Source of the DNA: Euwallacea fornicatus
Taxonomy: Eukaryota; Arthropoda; Insecta; Coleoptera; Curculionidae
Assembly: GCF_040115645.1 (NCBI RefSeq)
Contig: NC_089542.1
Location: 4,588,001 to 4,652,000, forward strand
Length of the DNA stretch: 64,000 nucleotides
Direction: 5' to 3'
The notes under the pieces were generated by a model. That model saw nothing but the letters and a program-made list of their open reading frames with translations, was not told the DNA's origin and made no database searches. Within the stretch, counting starts at the first letter, position 1; each line of letters opens with the position of its first letter. Positions 1-11,739 of this stretch are shown here, piece after piece. The position numbers and the translations under genes are program-made.

Positions 1-1996
1 AACAGTAAAAACTCAATTTTTTCTCCTAGAAAATAGACACCTGCGAAAGTGCAACTTACTACAGTTAACTGCCACAAGCAATTATAGTGAGTTCTGAGTT
101 TATAAAATAGTTATTTAAAAACATATCGTGACACGTCACTATTTTTTGGAAATAAGAAATAGCAACTCTTCGTTATTAAAAAAATAATATTATTTTTTGG
201 TAGGAGACAGAGGCGTCCGAGGTTCCAATTTGCAGCTTCGAACAAACATTTGCAGAACATTCTCAGTAAGTCTTAGATGTAATTGTAGAGAATTGTGGGT
301 TTTAAAAAAATATCGCCCGAGGAAAAACATGTGATACGTTAGTGCTTTTTGGGAAATGAGGAACATTAACTCTTTTTTTAATAATAGTTGCCTATTCTAC
401 GTGCCTGGCAGCTAATAAAATAGACCGATGGGGGCAACGAGTTTTCAAACTTTTCTTGGAATTTCCTAATTACTTTCATGGCTCAAAAAAGCCCCAGAAC
501 AATAATCTCCTAAATTGAAGAATTTTATCCCTTAAATATTTAGGGTTCAAATGAAACAACCCCGAGCTAGCAAATCCTCCTTAAAATCGGCCAAAGTTAT
601 TAAATTATTCTCGCAAACTATTACTGGGCTAGATGAGCGTTTCTCTGGCAATTTTAAAGGCGAATTTGCTTCGGTTTAAAATTCACAGAGAAATTTACAT
701 AATTAGCCAAACAGGGGTGATAAAAGGGCAATAATTTAAGGGGGTTGAATGAGGTGTATGTATATATAAGGGCTTTTCGGCAACTTTTTGTGAAGCTTCA
801 TGTAGGTAATTTTTAGTTCGCGTTTCTGAGTTCAATCCTGAATTTAAGGGTCAATGTTTCGAATAGATGATAGTTACGCGTGGTGAATTTTAGCGAGGAA
901 TTCAAACAAATTTTAATCAAAACAATATCTCTGGAAATTGTTGTACAAACAAAGCAGCATTGTTTAAATTTGACAATGCAAATTAAAATTTTCCAGTTTG
1001 ATCAATAAGTGTAAATTCATTAATTACGTTATTGTCCAGGAGAGTCCAGGGAATTCCGATGTGTTCCAGGCTGGATATGATTTCGTGGAAAGGCCCTTTG
1101 TGACAGGGATTTTCCGTTTATTGGATTTGCCCGCAATCTAGTTACGCACACAACTGATATTAACAGTATCGGTACTAAGAGCATTATATTTAAGAATATT
1201 TGTTCTAGTGATACTGATATTGACGTCCATGATATTCCCACAATAATTTAAGCCGTCTTAAGACTACTTTGTGTCCAAATTTTAAAAAGATTGGTTAAAT
1301 CCCATGGGCGTGCCTAAGTCCTCAACTTCTCTGAGTTTTATTGAAAATTCGTGGATCTTCTTCTATCGCAATATTTGGCGATTTTTTTTCACCATCTACC
1401 ACACTGATAGTCATTATTTTTTCAAAGAATTTATGCTAATTTAGGTCTAAATTCTGTAAAAACGTTTAAGAACTAAGTTTAAGAAGTCGGTCAAATGATA
1501 GAAGCGTAGGAAAAATCTAAACGTTAAAAATTTAAGGGTTATTTGCCAAATTTTTTCCTTAATGTGCGATGCTGATGTCAATGCGTTGTTCACAGTAATT
1601 GATGTTCACTTAAGCTTGAATTACGTCGAAATTCCGCAGATATTGGTTACAACACCTGAGCGTGCGTAACATCTCAAACTTCTATGACATTCTCACGATA
1701 TTCAAAGTTTTCGTGCTGCTGCAATTTTCAGCAGCGTTTTGGTCTCAATCTACGATACTGGCATCCCTAATTTTTACACAATAAATCAAACCTCCCTAAG
1801 TCTAAATTCCGTCGAAATTTAATACGAATTGACTGAAAACTTTAAGCTCCCATCAGTGAAATTCCAAATCATATACCCTACTCAAAGAAAAAACGAAAAG
1901 TAGAAAAATTGATTTAAAAAAACTTCAAGAACATCCCTCATTTATCACAAAGTCTAATCTCACATCTCGCAGCCTCTCCTCTCACCGATCACTCAC
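1..1996 (-). other. AT-rich noncoding DNA, probable first intron of a leftward gene
   Basis: No open reading frame with recognisable protein content is seen on either strand. The stretch lies directly downstream, on the minus strand, of a predicted first exon with a strong splice donor at 1996, so it is inferred to be the start of that gene's first intron. The partner exon would lie left of the window. Confidence 0.35.
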
Positions 1997-2163
1997 CTTC
2001 TCCTTCTCAATTCAACCCTCCTCCACAGCTAGTCCTCCTCAATGGAACAGTACAGTAAACCCGACACGTAACAAACAATTAGCACCATGAGTTTGCCATC
2101 TGGCAAAGGACGCGCCGACGTCGCGGCGGACGACGCGCGCTTCGCGACGCCTGCCGTCGGAAT
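1997..2163 (-). other. Predicted noncoding first exon of a gene leaving the left edge
   Basis: On the minus strand an initiator-like TCATTC puts the transcription start near 2163. The exon would end at 1997, where GAAG is followed by GTGAGT, a near-perfect donor. ATGs inside open only short frames, the longest being 19 codons from 2088 to a stop at 2029, with a hydrophobic start. The exon therefore looks like 5' UTR with small upstream ORFs. It is GC- and CpG-rich, unlike its surroundings. The gene product cannot be known from this window. Confidence 0.45.
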
Positions 2164-2194
2164 GAGGCGCCTGCAGCCACCCCCTACTTTTATA
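2160..2194 (-). promoter_or_regulatory. TATA + initiator core promoter
   Basis: TATAAAAG is read on the minus strand from 2194 to 2187. The A of an initiator TCATTC lies at 2163, 31 nt downstream of the first T, which is the classical metazoan spacing. The element sits in a GC-rich island (about 2090-2530) within AT-rich DNA. It would drive transcription leftwards. Confidence 0.5.
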
Positions 2195-2199
2195 CACGG

Positions 2200-4868
2200 A
2201 AGGGGGGATGGAAGCTGCGCGTTCCTAAGCAACCTCGGATCATAATCATATCGTACGCCGCCACACAGCCACCCCCAGCCCTAAAACAACGGTGTGAGGG
2301 TTCGGGGGTGGTTGACGCAGGGGGCGGGTGGCTGGGGGGTGGCTGACTCGAAAGGGGGTTGCTCTTTTACCGGCTCTCGCGTGATCGAAGTGACCCGGTA
2401 TCGGTAATAAACGGTTACGTTTATGATGGGTACATGTTTTTTTGTGGTAGATATTGGGGAGGACGAAACTGGGCGGCGTGATTGGGGGTGGCTTGGTTGA
2501 AGGAAAATTGGGGCATTCGCGAGTTCTGGAATTATTAGCATTTGAACACAAATAATCTAATTCTAAATTAAAATCGGGAAATTGCGATTTTTATGATAAT
2601 AGTATATATCATCTATAGTATATTTTTTTCGAGATGTAATTATTACAAGTGCTAGAATATTCCACAAAGTTGATATAGAACAACTTGCATTTACATTCTT
2701 ACCAGTCTATGTTTGGCAGTGGCAATTTCGGTAATTGTAGTACATGCTATAAACCTTCCGAACTTGGTGATAGTGGCTTCAAATGATAAACAGTTGCAAA
2801 ATGCATAAATTTTCAGAGATTTTCTTAATATGGAAAATGGCCGTAGTTGGACATGGCATTTTGTGTGATTATAATACAAACTTCTTAGTTTAAGTAACCG
2901 AAATCTGTGTTAGTGGCTGCAAGCGTGAGCTTCAAAATATTTAATTATTCTCGTAAATTTCCTTTTTTGGATTAGAACTGACTGCTTCCACGTAATTCCT
3001 GTTTGGTATTTCAATGTGGAAATTTGTGTGATGTTAGTATATACTATATAGCCTCTTCATCTATGATATTGATGCCCTGTGATAGTGACTTCAAGCTTAA
3101 AGAATTTAAAAAAAGTTCTGAAAGTGTCTCTTTCTTCTTGACCTTTGGTGAATGTAACTAACCCCCTACCTCTTTGAGAATGAATGAGCCAGAACAGCCA
3201 TTTTTTGGTGATGGTCCATACCATGAAGGTCCTTTCCCGAGCTCTGGTACAATCTTATCAGCTGTTAAAATTTTCTAAAATTTCCTTATATATTGAGGTT
3301 TAACATTTGTTATCGAATTCGATAAGTCTTTCTCGGACAAAAATTGATACGTGCAATAGTAGTTTATGCTATAAAGCTTCTTAATTTAAGATTTCAACCC
3401 CCAGGGAATTCAGTTTCCTTTCTCTTCAGGGCAGACATTCTTTATCCAATGTTCCCGAATCCCCTTGCATCCTCTATAATAAATGGTTTACAATGCAATT
3501 TTTCTGTGATAGTTCAAACTATGGAGCCTACTTTCGCATAAACACGCAGATGTATAAATTTCAAATATTGAGATTCAATAACCGGACAGAGCATTTTAAG
3601 TGATTTCTTGCAGCACATGATGTCAATTATCCCCGCATACGAATCATCAAGCAATAACCTCAACTTCAGTCACTTTTATCGGTGTCCAAAACATAGTTTC
3701 AGCTTTGTCATCCTAATTGGTACGTAATTTTTTTCGGTAAGCCCTAATTTGCCAATAACGAGCTTCCTTAACAACTGACCCATTTCCCCCATTTCTCGAG
3801 AGCAAACGGCCCATTTGCGCCCCCCAAACGCCCCTTAAGCCAATAATGGAGCATAAAGGGGCATTGTGCCCGAAATACTTAACGCACATATGAATAACAT
3901 GACGACTGTAGATGTTATATAGCGAACAGATAGATAACACGTAACAGTCAATGGGGTTCCGGTTAGGAATGTTTCGGGTAACAAAATTCGCTGATAACGA
4001 ACCAGTTTCGGCACTTTATGGGCCTCGTTGAAAATGTTGTTTCAATCGAGCGTGTGTTATCACTTTCGAGGAAGTTTTCTAAAGCTTTTTAATCGTAACA
4101 AGTGGGAGGAAGTTGATTGAATCAGGCTGGTGTACGGTTGGTTGCCTGGAACTAATGAGGGAGGTTTGAGGGCGTTGAACTGCTTAAAAAAACTGTCGCC
4201 CGCCAATGGGCTTGTTGTGAAAGTTTGCATAGAGTGTCCTTTGGATGCTCGAAAGTTTGAGATTAGCTCGTTTGAAGCAAAAAGGCGTACAAACGCACTT
4301 TAGTCACATGTTTAATTTAGAGTTAAAAATCCATTATCAAATTCCAGAATGAATGTTGCACGCCAATGGGAGTTAGTGCGGAAAGGGCTCTTTTGGTATC
4401 AGAAAATTTTAGTTTGGAATTTATTAGCGCCGGAGGCGTACTTACTGAAGAAATTTTTATTCGCATCATAAATTTGTAGTTTTTTTACTTAATATTTGCA
4501 GAAACAGTTATTGTAAAGTTTTTATAACACAGTGTCAGCCACTGGAACTCGCGTGGATTCCATTTGCATTTGATCTTCGCCCATTATCTTTTATCCCCAA
4601 ACAGATCAGGAATTGCGATCCCCCACATGCTATTTGGGACTCCCTCCTCATCTTGCTCTTGGCGCTACTTCTATCCTCCGATTTCGCTTTCTTTTTGAAG
4701 AAGGTTGAGCATTCCATAATTTAAAAATGAGGATTTTTGGTTTGCGTGAAGGTGTTTTCTCACAGAAAAGTGAGAACTGAAGTTTCTTCGGACATTTTAG
4801 GAAATTGCAATGTCTGGCAGTGAATTGCAAAGGAGGAAAACAACAAAACACCAAAATCAGAACAATAT
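2200..4868. other. Intergenic, with a degenerate repeat at 2.7-3.4 kb
   Basis: After the GC-rich island (to about 2530) no gene is seen. Related segments recur near 2733, 3029 and 3353: a GTAGTACATGCTATAAACCTTC-like block followed by a 'gtgatagtggcttcaa'-like block. This suggests an old tandem repeat of about 300 bp. Short frames here have no recognisable domain and are treated as chance. Confidence 0.35.
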
Positions 4869-4874
4869 TTTAAT
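4869..4874 (-). terminator. Candidate poly(A) signal ATTAAA of esterase 1
   Basis: The common variant ATTAAA lies on the minus strand about 25 nt after the esterase 1 stop codon. No AATAAA is closer. Confidence 0.4.
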
Positions 4875-4897
4875 TACGAATGTACTTCCACTTCTCT

Positions 4898-7246
4898 TTA
4901 GCTCCCTCCGTTTTCATGAGCGAATAAATCAACCCCTCCAGCCTCTTCATACAGTTGCTCCCAAAAGCGAACTCTCTCTGGGAACAATCCTTCCTGCATC
5001 TTAAGCTCCCGGTCGATCTTCAAATACCTCAACTCTTTTCCTTTCTCAAGAGGTTCCCATAAGGAGAGAGGGTTACCGTTTTTAGCAAAATCAGTCCAAA
5101 TCTTTACCATTGTTTTAATTGCCCTTTTGTCCTCATCAGTCAGTGGAGGACTCGGTCCTGCGAACATTTTTGTTGAGAAGATGTAACAATTATCTTGACC
5201 ATGGCCCACTCCTGGAGAGCCATCTGCATGGAAAAAGGTATAAAAATTTGCTGAGAGAGTTTTGTACGGAAACTTACCAAGTTTGATACCTTTCTTGAAC
5301 GCTTTAATGCAGTCTGTTTCATAGTCGAAGAGGTAGAAGTAAACAGGCTGGGAGATACTGCCTAGAAGGAGCTTCATGGAGTAGATAGTTCCGGCGACGA
5401 AACCTACGTCACTGAGGTGCTGAGAAAATACATTTTTTGAGACAAATTGACGAGTTGGTGAAGTAAATGAGTTTTACAGTGTGCTCAGCTTCTGGGTCTT
5501 GGTTCTGATAGTAGTAGTTTTTAACCTTTTCAGCCCAGGTGGTGCCTTTGCCCTTGGCCTGCAGGTGCCAAGGAACCAAGCTTCCTTCCTTGTTGAAAGT
5601 GATTGCGGAGTTCAGTACATGCATCAACTCCATCAGATGCCCTTCATTACTGCAAATTCCTTAATTTTTTTAAAATTTAAACCCAAATTCCTTCCAGGGG
5701 GTATTTACCTTGAATCAGTGGAACCTGGTTGTATCTTCCAGAAGCTATGAGAACTTTTGGATCTTCTGTTAGGAACGCTGTAGAATTGGGTTTCTCTATA
5801 ATGGGCCCAAAAGGCCTTCTTTTAGACACAGTCAGCAAGTCCTAATTAAATTAAAGTGAACTGGCTATGAGAAAATTTGTAAAAGGTAATTTCAAGGGGT
5901 TGGAAAATGAAATATTTTCAATTAGTAGTGACTTGGTGTTTTCCTCTGCAAAATTTATTTTAATCTAATAAAACAGTGCGTACATTGCACAATTTTCAAG
6001 TGGTAAATAAACATATCATCGTTGATAATCACCATGATTAGGGAGTTTATAGGAAAAAATTATGGTCTTTCAAAAAATACCAAGAAGAACGAGATAAGAA
6101 ATTAACCAAAACCGGGTTTTCTTGTTGTAAAACTCGGTTAATAAATTTGGAATATTAGCTGAAGTTCTGACAAGCTGAGTACGTCACTGGTTTTCAGAAA
6201 TATTGGAAAATCGTAAGTTCCAATTTTCTTTATGGAAATAATTACGAAAATTTAGTCTTTTCGAAATATCAAAAGGTTCTTTTGGTAATATTAAAACGAC
6301 GTTCTCGATCTCTGATTGAGATTTGGTAAAACTAGAGCAAAGTCTCACATCTGATATCTCGTAAGCTGCAGAGAGAAGTTCCTCAGTTTTGGCCTCCATT
6401 AAAACCTTCAAAGCCTCTTTCTCATTAGCGGCATTCAGCCCCAATTTCTCGGCCACCTGAAGAACGTTTCGCTGCCCCCAAGCCCAAGGATCGAAAACGG
6501 AACCACTCTGGACTATGGCCTTCTGGAACAGCCCCTTGTTAGAGGAACAAAGTAGTTGGAATTGCACTGAGGCCCCTCCAGCACTGACACCAAAAATAGT
6601 AGTGTTATTGGGGTCCCCGTTGAAGCTTGAAATGTTTTCGTGAACCCATTTTAAACCCAAGGCCTGGTCTTTGAGTCCAGCATTACCAGGTACCTCCAGA
6701 GAGGTGTCTTCCAGGCTTAAAAACCCTGTGGAACTCTTTAAAATCAACAGGTCCTTTGGAGGTTATGGAATCTCACCAAAGAGCCCCAGACGATAGTTTA
6801 GAGTCACCAAAACAATGTCTTGGGTCATGAGGTACTCAGGGCCGCACATTTCTTGAGTACCGTTACCCATGATGAAGGCTCCGCCATGGATGAAGACCAT
6901 GACAGGTTTGGCCTTGGTACTCAGGTCTTTCACATGAACATTTAAGTACAAACAATCTTCAGACCCTATAGTTTTGATACCAAAAATTTTCTGTACACAC
7001 TGGTTGCCATCGTGGGTGCAATCCCTAGTACCTTCCCATGATTCTGCTGGTTGCGGTGCCTAGGAAACATAACCTAAGAATCTCCTGGAATGCTAGCTAA
7101 ACGAAGCATACCTTGAACCTCAAAGGCCCTACTGGAGGCTTGGCATAAGGGATACCTAGAAACTTGTAGAAGGTATCACCATCCAAATTAGTGCCAGTGG
7201 TACCGCGTATGGAACCCTGTTTCACTTTCACAGTAAGCCCACTCAT
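4898..7246 (-). CDS. Carboxylesterase 1 (type-B, alpha/beta hydrolase), 7 exons, 525 aa
   Basis: Exons on the minus strand: 7246-7112, 7059-6777, 6725-6349, 5841-5709, 5659-5478, 5419-5278, 5223-4898. All introns are GT-AG (49-58 nt, one of 507 nt), and one frame runs through to the stop at 4898. The family hydrolyses carboxylic esters (xenobiotic, dietary or hormone esters). Visible signatures are EDCLYLNV at residues 79-86, oxyanion HGG at 103-105, nucleophile Ser187 in GVSAG, acid Glu315 in CSNEG and His425 in GVGHG. The N-terminus (MSGLTVKVKQG) has no signal peptide, so a cytosolic enzyme is likely. The start was chosen because it begins just before the conserved KQG-(10)-KFLGIPYAKPP block, as in esterase 2. 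The intron at 5708-5660 is unique to this copy, and it lacks the intron the other two have after the nucleophile elbow. Substrate unknown. Confidence 0.9.
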
Positions 7247-7341
7247 ATTAACTCCGCTAAAGTAACTTATTTAAAGCTTACTGCTGTTACAAGGCAGTAG
7301 TAGTAATATGTTTTATGGTACAGACGGTAATTGTGCGTGTT

Positions 7342-7349
7342 TATTTATA
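7342..7349 (-). promoter_or_regulatory. Candidate TATA box of esterase 1
   Basis: TATAAATA on the minus strand lies about 100 nt upstream of the start codon. Esterase 2 has the same octamer upstream of its start. No strong initiator motif was seen about 31 nt downstream. Confidence 0.45.
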
Positions 7350-7535
7350 CTAATTGGAGAGATATAACCGCTGATAAAACACTCGAAATATTCTATTTAT
7401 ATGGGGTTTTGATTTTCAGTAATGTGCTGAAGAACACGCCGCTGGTTTTTAAGTTACGCCTACCAGTCATTACATCAATGAGCGTTGATGCAATGATTGC
7501 TATACTGGGTATTTCAACGAGACACGACAATATTT

Positions 7536-8107
7536 AAGGAGGTGATCTCTCTGGTCATTTTATGAAAAAAAGTTCCTATAAACATAGATCCGGAAGTGTA
7601 TAGTTTCCAAGATACAAGACGATTTTTTTTTAAATAACGGTTTTTGAAAAATAATTAAAATATATTTTAATTGATTTTTTTGAAATTAGGTAGCGTTGAT
7701 TGCAGTAATAAGGGGCTGATTTGGCCCTAAATAGATTAAAATGATTAAGCTCAGTTGTGTCAAGGGGGACACCTTAACCAAATTTATTCACAAAAGAATG
7801 TACGCCACTGATATTGATTAAATTTCGGTTTTTTTTTTTCAGATGAAGCAATTTTTTTGTCTTCTGAATTTTTGTCGTATCTTGCTTCATTTACGAGATA
7901 TAAAATAAAAACCCTTTTAATGCATGTCCGTTTATCGTACAAACACATTTTAAAAAATTTTTTTAAATCAATCAAAAGATATTTGAATTCTATTTCAAAA
8001 ACCGCTAAAAAAATTAACACCCTGTATCTTAGAAACAATGCATTTCCAGACTTCTGTTTATTGGAATTTTGTTTTATAAAATTATCTGAGCAATCACCCC
8101 GTCAAAT
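7536..8107. mobile_element. Foldback (MITE-like) element, family 1
   Basis: About 110-120 bp at the left end (GGAGGTGATCTCT..., CATTTTATGAAAAAAAGTTCC) recur inverted at the right end (CGGGGTGATTGCT..., ATTTTATAAAACAAAATTCC). Both arms contain a 'TTTCCAAGATACA' / 'TTTCTAAGATACAGGGTGTT' block. No coding content is seen. A related element lies at 12915-13578. Exact ends are uncertain. Confidence 0.6.
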
Positions 8108-8344
8108 GTTACCGAGTCTTTGTCAAACACCCGGTATATACAACCATGTGTATAAATAATTAATGCTAATCAAGAAATTAGCGGCGGGGCATTCATTTCC
8201 TATAAACAATGAATTTTTTAATATATTATATTAATTGTTTTTTTTGTGAAAATTCACCAGCTCTGTTCTTGTATCTTATGTAGGGAAGTACGAACTTACC
8301 GAAGTTCCAAAACTGAGTTAAATTAGACAGCTGCCCTCTGGAGA

Positions 8345-9397
8345 GTCAGCGGCGGAGTAGACGTATACACGTAGTGACGTGTATACGTCTACTGCGCTAC
8401 TCCTTTAGAGAAAGGAGGTTAAATAGGGCAATTGACCTCTAAAAAGTCAGCGGCGTAGTTACAAATCTATTTAAAGTTTTAACGGTTACAATTATTTGTA
8501 GTTTTTTTGTTCTATAAAAAAATTCCCGCTCTTAGCATTTATTTTCCGCAAATAAATATCGATTTCCTTAATGGTGTAAATTAATTTAAAATTCGTTTGA
8601 TTTATGAGAATACATCTGTTTCCCCCAGTTTCCTATGTGCGTAAATACAGAATTACTGAGGTCATAAAAATAATTGAAACATGAATGAAGTCTGGGGAAT
8701 TCTACGTTTTTTTTTTTAATTACACCTAGAAATTTTAATATATTTGCTGATTAATATCAAATTTGGTACCTCTGCCAAAAAAAGCGGCCTCGTCACTGTT
8801 CCTTGTACAGTGATATCCCCATTTCGAGAGATAAGAAATTGCGTTTAAATGCGCTTCTAACAAGTCAGCGGCGTAGCCACTAAAAAAAAATGAATCTTCG
8901 AGTTTTGAATTGTTCTAATTACTTATATATTTGAAATATGCCACTTCCACAAATTCCTGCTCGGCATTCTATTTATTCTGTAGTTAAATTTCGAATAATG
9001 GATTAAAAAAGTTACAAATGACTATTATCAGCGTAAAGAACCAGTGGCGTAGCATTAATTTCTAAGCAGGAGCTTCTTTAATTCTGTAAAATTTGTTTGA
9101 CTACTTTAAGAAAGTGGACGTGTGCCGCCTATGTTTGCTTATAGAAATAACTCGCGTTTAACAGTTGATGTCCTCTAAACAACAAATTACATCTCAAGCT
9201 GGATATTTTAAGTTGAGCATGCTCATTAATTCACCAAATCGAGTATCGGCCCATTTGTTATAAACCTCATAGATAGATAAGTTTGATGTGAGAAAAACGT
9301 AAAATCAGTGGCATGTCTATTAATACTCAATATAAACATCAAAGTTCTTTTTAAAAAATGACAAAATTGCATCAATAATTCCGATGCCAGTGGCGTA
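8345..9397. repeat. Cluster of CAGYGGCGT motifs in AT-rich noncoding DNA
   Basis: GTCAGCGGCG occurs at 8345, 8446 and 8864, and CCAGTGGCGT at 9041 and 9387, with a variant TCAGTGGCAT at 9305. Intervening DNA is AT-rich and only weakly similar. It looks like the remains of a degenerate satellite or repeated insertion, and further copies occur elsewhere in the window. No gene is seen between 8108 and 9752. Confidence 0.5.
8356..8393. repeat. Perfect 17-bp hairpin with a 4-nt loop
   Basis: Bases 8356-8372 are exactly complementary to 8377-8393 in inverted orientation, leaving the loop AGTG. Neither arm has a mismatch. Confidence 0.9.
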
Positions 9398-9752
9398 TAA
9401 AATTCCTCGATTAAATTAAAGGTTATCTCAATTTCATGCGAATTAATTAGGTACACATTTCTGGTAATAAAATATATATTATTTCCCACCTCATACAAAA
9501 ACAACGTATCAAGTGGTACCCATTACGGTACAACATACAATTTGCAGTGAGATTGTCCACTTGAAAATTCAACATCATTATTATTAAATATAATTTCATC
9601 ATCTAGTATTATGGGAACTCAAACAGCATTCAAAGATAACGCAACTGTATCATAAACAATTATGCATTAGACTGAGTGATATTTCAAATATTGTTGTTTC
9701 GATCAACGAAATATTTCCTCGGTTACACCATATTTTATAACGCAAAAAGAAA

Positions 9753-9760
9753 TATAAATA
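9753..9760 (+). promoter_or_regulatory. Candidate TATA box of esterase 2
   Basis: TATAAATA followed by a CGCG patch lies 57 nt upstream of the esterase 2 start codon. The same octamer precedes esterase 1, which is transcribed divergently. Confidence 0.45.
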
Positions 9761-9816
9761 CGCGACGAAATAACTTAAATTTAATGGTTATTGATAATAA
9801 CTACAAAAATTGAGAA

Positions 9817-11712
9817 ATGGAACGTAAAGTGACAATCAAACAAGGCACGCTAGTGGGTACTACTGGACAGAACCTCAATGGTGAAACCTTCTTTAAGTTC
9901 CTGGGAATTCCCTATGCGAAACCTCCATTAGGGCAATTGAGATTTAAGGTAAGTCACAATTCTTACTCTGATCAAAATTGCAAGTAGCATTAGGCCCCAG
10001 AGCCGGCGGAACCATGGGAGGGCGTGAGAGATTGCACCCAAGATGGAACACCCAATATGTCGGTCAGCTTCACTCAAGAGGTGGTCGGCTCTGAAGACTG
10101 CCTTTACCTCAATGTGCACACTCAACGCCTTCCCTCCTCAAAAGGAGAGTTGAGACCTGTAATGGTATTTTTCCACGGTGGCGCTTTTACATTGGGAAAT
10201 GGTACCCAGCAGATGTGCGATCCCGAATACCTCCTTACCGAGGACGTGGTTTTGGTGTCTATGAATTATCGATTAGGAGTTTTTGGTAGGTTTTCTCCAA
10301 AATATTATTTATTGAAGTTAGAAAAGTGGTTGTCTAGGGTTCCTGAGTATGGAGGATGTAAGCTTAGGGATACCTGGAAATGCTGGACTTAAAGACCAAA
10401 CTCAGGCGCTCAAGTGGGTCAAAGAGAACATCTCCAAATTCAACGGAGACCCAGACAATGTCACAATTTTTGGTATAAGTGCTGGAGGATCTTCTGTGCA
10501 TTTCCATGTGGGTACTTTGAGAATCCTCGTACAAAAACCTTTAAAGAAAATCAATTCTAGCTGATCTCCGATAAATCTAAAGGACTCTTTCATAAGGCTA
10601 TAGCCCAAAGCGGGTCAGTATTTAATCCTTGGGCCTGGGGTCAAAGGAACTCACTCTTGTTAGCTGAGAAACTGGGTCATAAGGTTAAGAGTGAGAAGGA
10701 AGCTTTGAAGGTCCTCATGGAGGTTTCCTCCAAAGAACTTTTTGAAGCCTCTCAGACGTTACCTGACGTAAGTTTGTCCAGGGCTAAAGGTACTACTTTG
10801 ATTTCTAGTGTATTATAGGAGCGCATCAGAGAAGGCCCTTTGGTCCCATAATAGAGAAACCTAATCTCACAGCATTCATCACTGAAGATCCAACTGGTCT
10901 TTTGGCTTCCGGCCGATACAATCAGGTTCCATTTATTCAAGGTTTTTGCTCCAACGAAGGTTTAATTTACGAGTTCTCCAAATTCATATACATTCCCGAG
11001 GATTTTGAACCCAACAAACAATTAGTGCCATGGTATCTCAACCACCCTCATAAAGTGCATTCTCCAAAACTCAAAACCCTCCTTCAGTGGGATCAAACAA
11101 TTGCAGACTTATACTATAAAGATGGAGTAACTAAAAAGGCTATTCATGACGTAAATACCTGTTCCTCTTCTTAATAATGGTAATGGAAAGATCTTTTCAG
11201 CATCTGGGCGACATCTGCTTTACCTCTGGAATCCTTAACGGATTGAGGCTCCAATTGAAGGCCGGACATGCCCCTCAATACCTCTATAAATTCTGCTACG
11301 AGACCCCCATAATTAAGACAAATCGTGCCATATTGGGACTTGATGGTAAGTACTCAATAGTTCCTTAACAACATTTTCAATCTTCGCGATTGTTTGAGAA
11401 GCTTTCAAGGGAGTTAGCCATGGAGCAGACCAGAGCTTCCTCTTTCCAAATCACATTCCAGGGATGACTGCAGTATTGACCGAGGAGGATTTGGAGGCTA
11501 TAAGGAAGGTAGTGAAAATCTGGGTTGATTTCGCAAGTACCGGGACACCGCACCCCGATTGGGAACCAATCACCCCAGAAGATAAAGATTTAAATTGTTT
11601 TCTTTTGGGCAAGGACTTGAGGATGGAGAGAAATCCGTTTGAGGAGAGGATGGTGGCGTGGAAAGGGTTCACTGAGGACGTGGGTATCGATTTGAATGTG
11701 AATGAGAATTGA
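9817..11712 (+). CDS. Carboxylesterase 2 (type-B, alpha/beta hydrolase), 7 exons, 528 aa
   Basis: Exons: 9817-9948, 9994-10285, 10338-10507, 10561-10767, 10809-11150, 11201-11345, 11414-11712. Introns are 41-68 nt, all GT-AG. The frame stays open to TGA at 11710-11712. Signatures: EDCLYLNV (residues 78-85), oxyanion HGG (105-107), nucleophile Ser189 in GISAG, Glu317 in CSNEG, His432 in VSHG. The N-terminus MERKVTIKQG has no signal peptide, so it is probably intracellular like esterase 1. Two acceptors (10808 and 11413) were picked over nearby AGs because only they keep the frame and align with the paralogues; these are the least certain joins. The 207-nt fourth exon equals that of esterase 3 in length. 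Divergently arranged with esterase 1; substrate unknown. Confidence 0.88.
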
Positions 11713-11731
11713 GATTTTGGGATAAGATTAA

Positions 11732-11737
11732 AATAAA
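11732..11737 (+). terminator. Poly(A) signal AATAAA of esterase 2
   Basis: A canonical AATAAA lies 20 nt after the stop codon of esterase 2. Confidence 0.65.
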
Positions 11738-11739
11738 CA

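Noticed and set aside
5481..5750. 89-codon plus-strand frame
   Set aside because: Antisense to the fourth and fifth exons of esterase 1.
7784..8159. Overlapping frames on both strands at 7.8-8.1 kb
   Set aside because: They fall inside the AT-rich foldback element at 7536-8107 and are lysine/phenylalanine-rich from composition alone.
10819..10821. Alternative acceptor for the fifth exon of esterase 2 at 10818
   Set aside because: It shifts the frame; the acceptor at 10808 keeps it and aligns with the paralogues.
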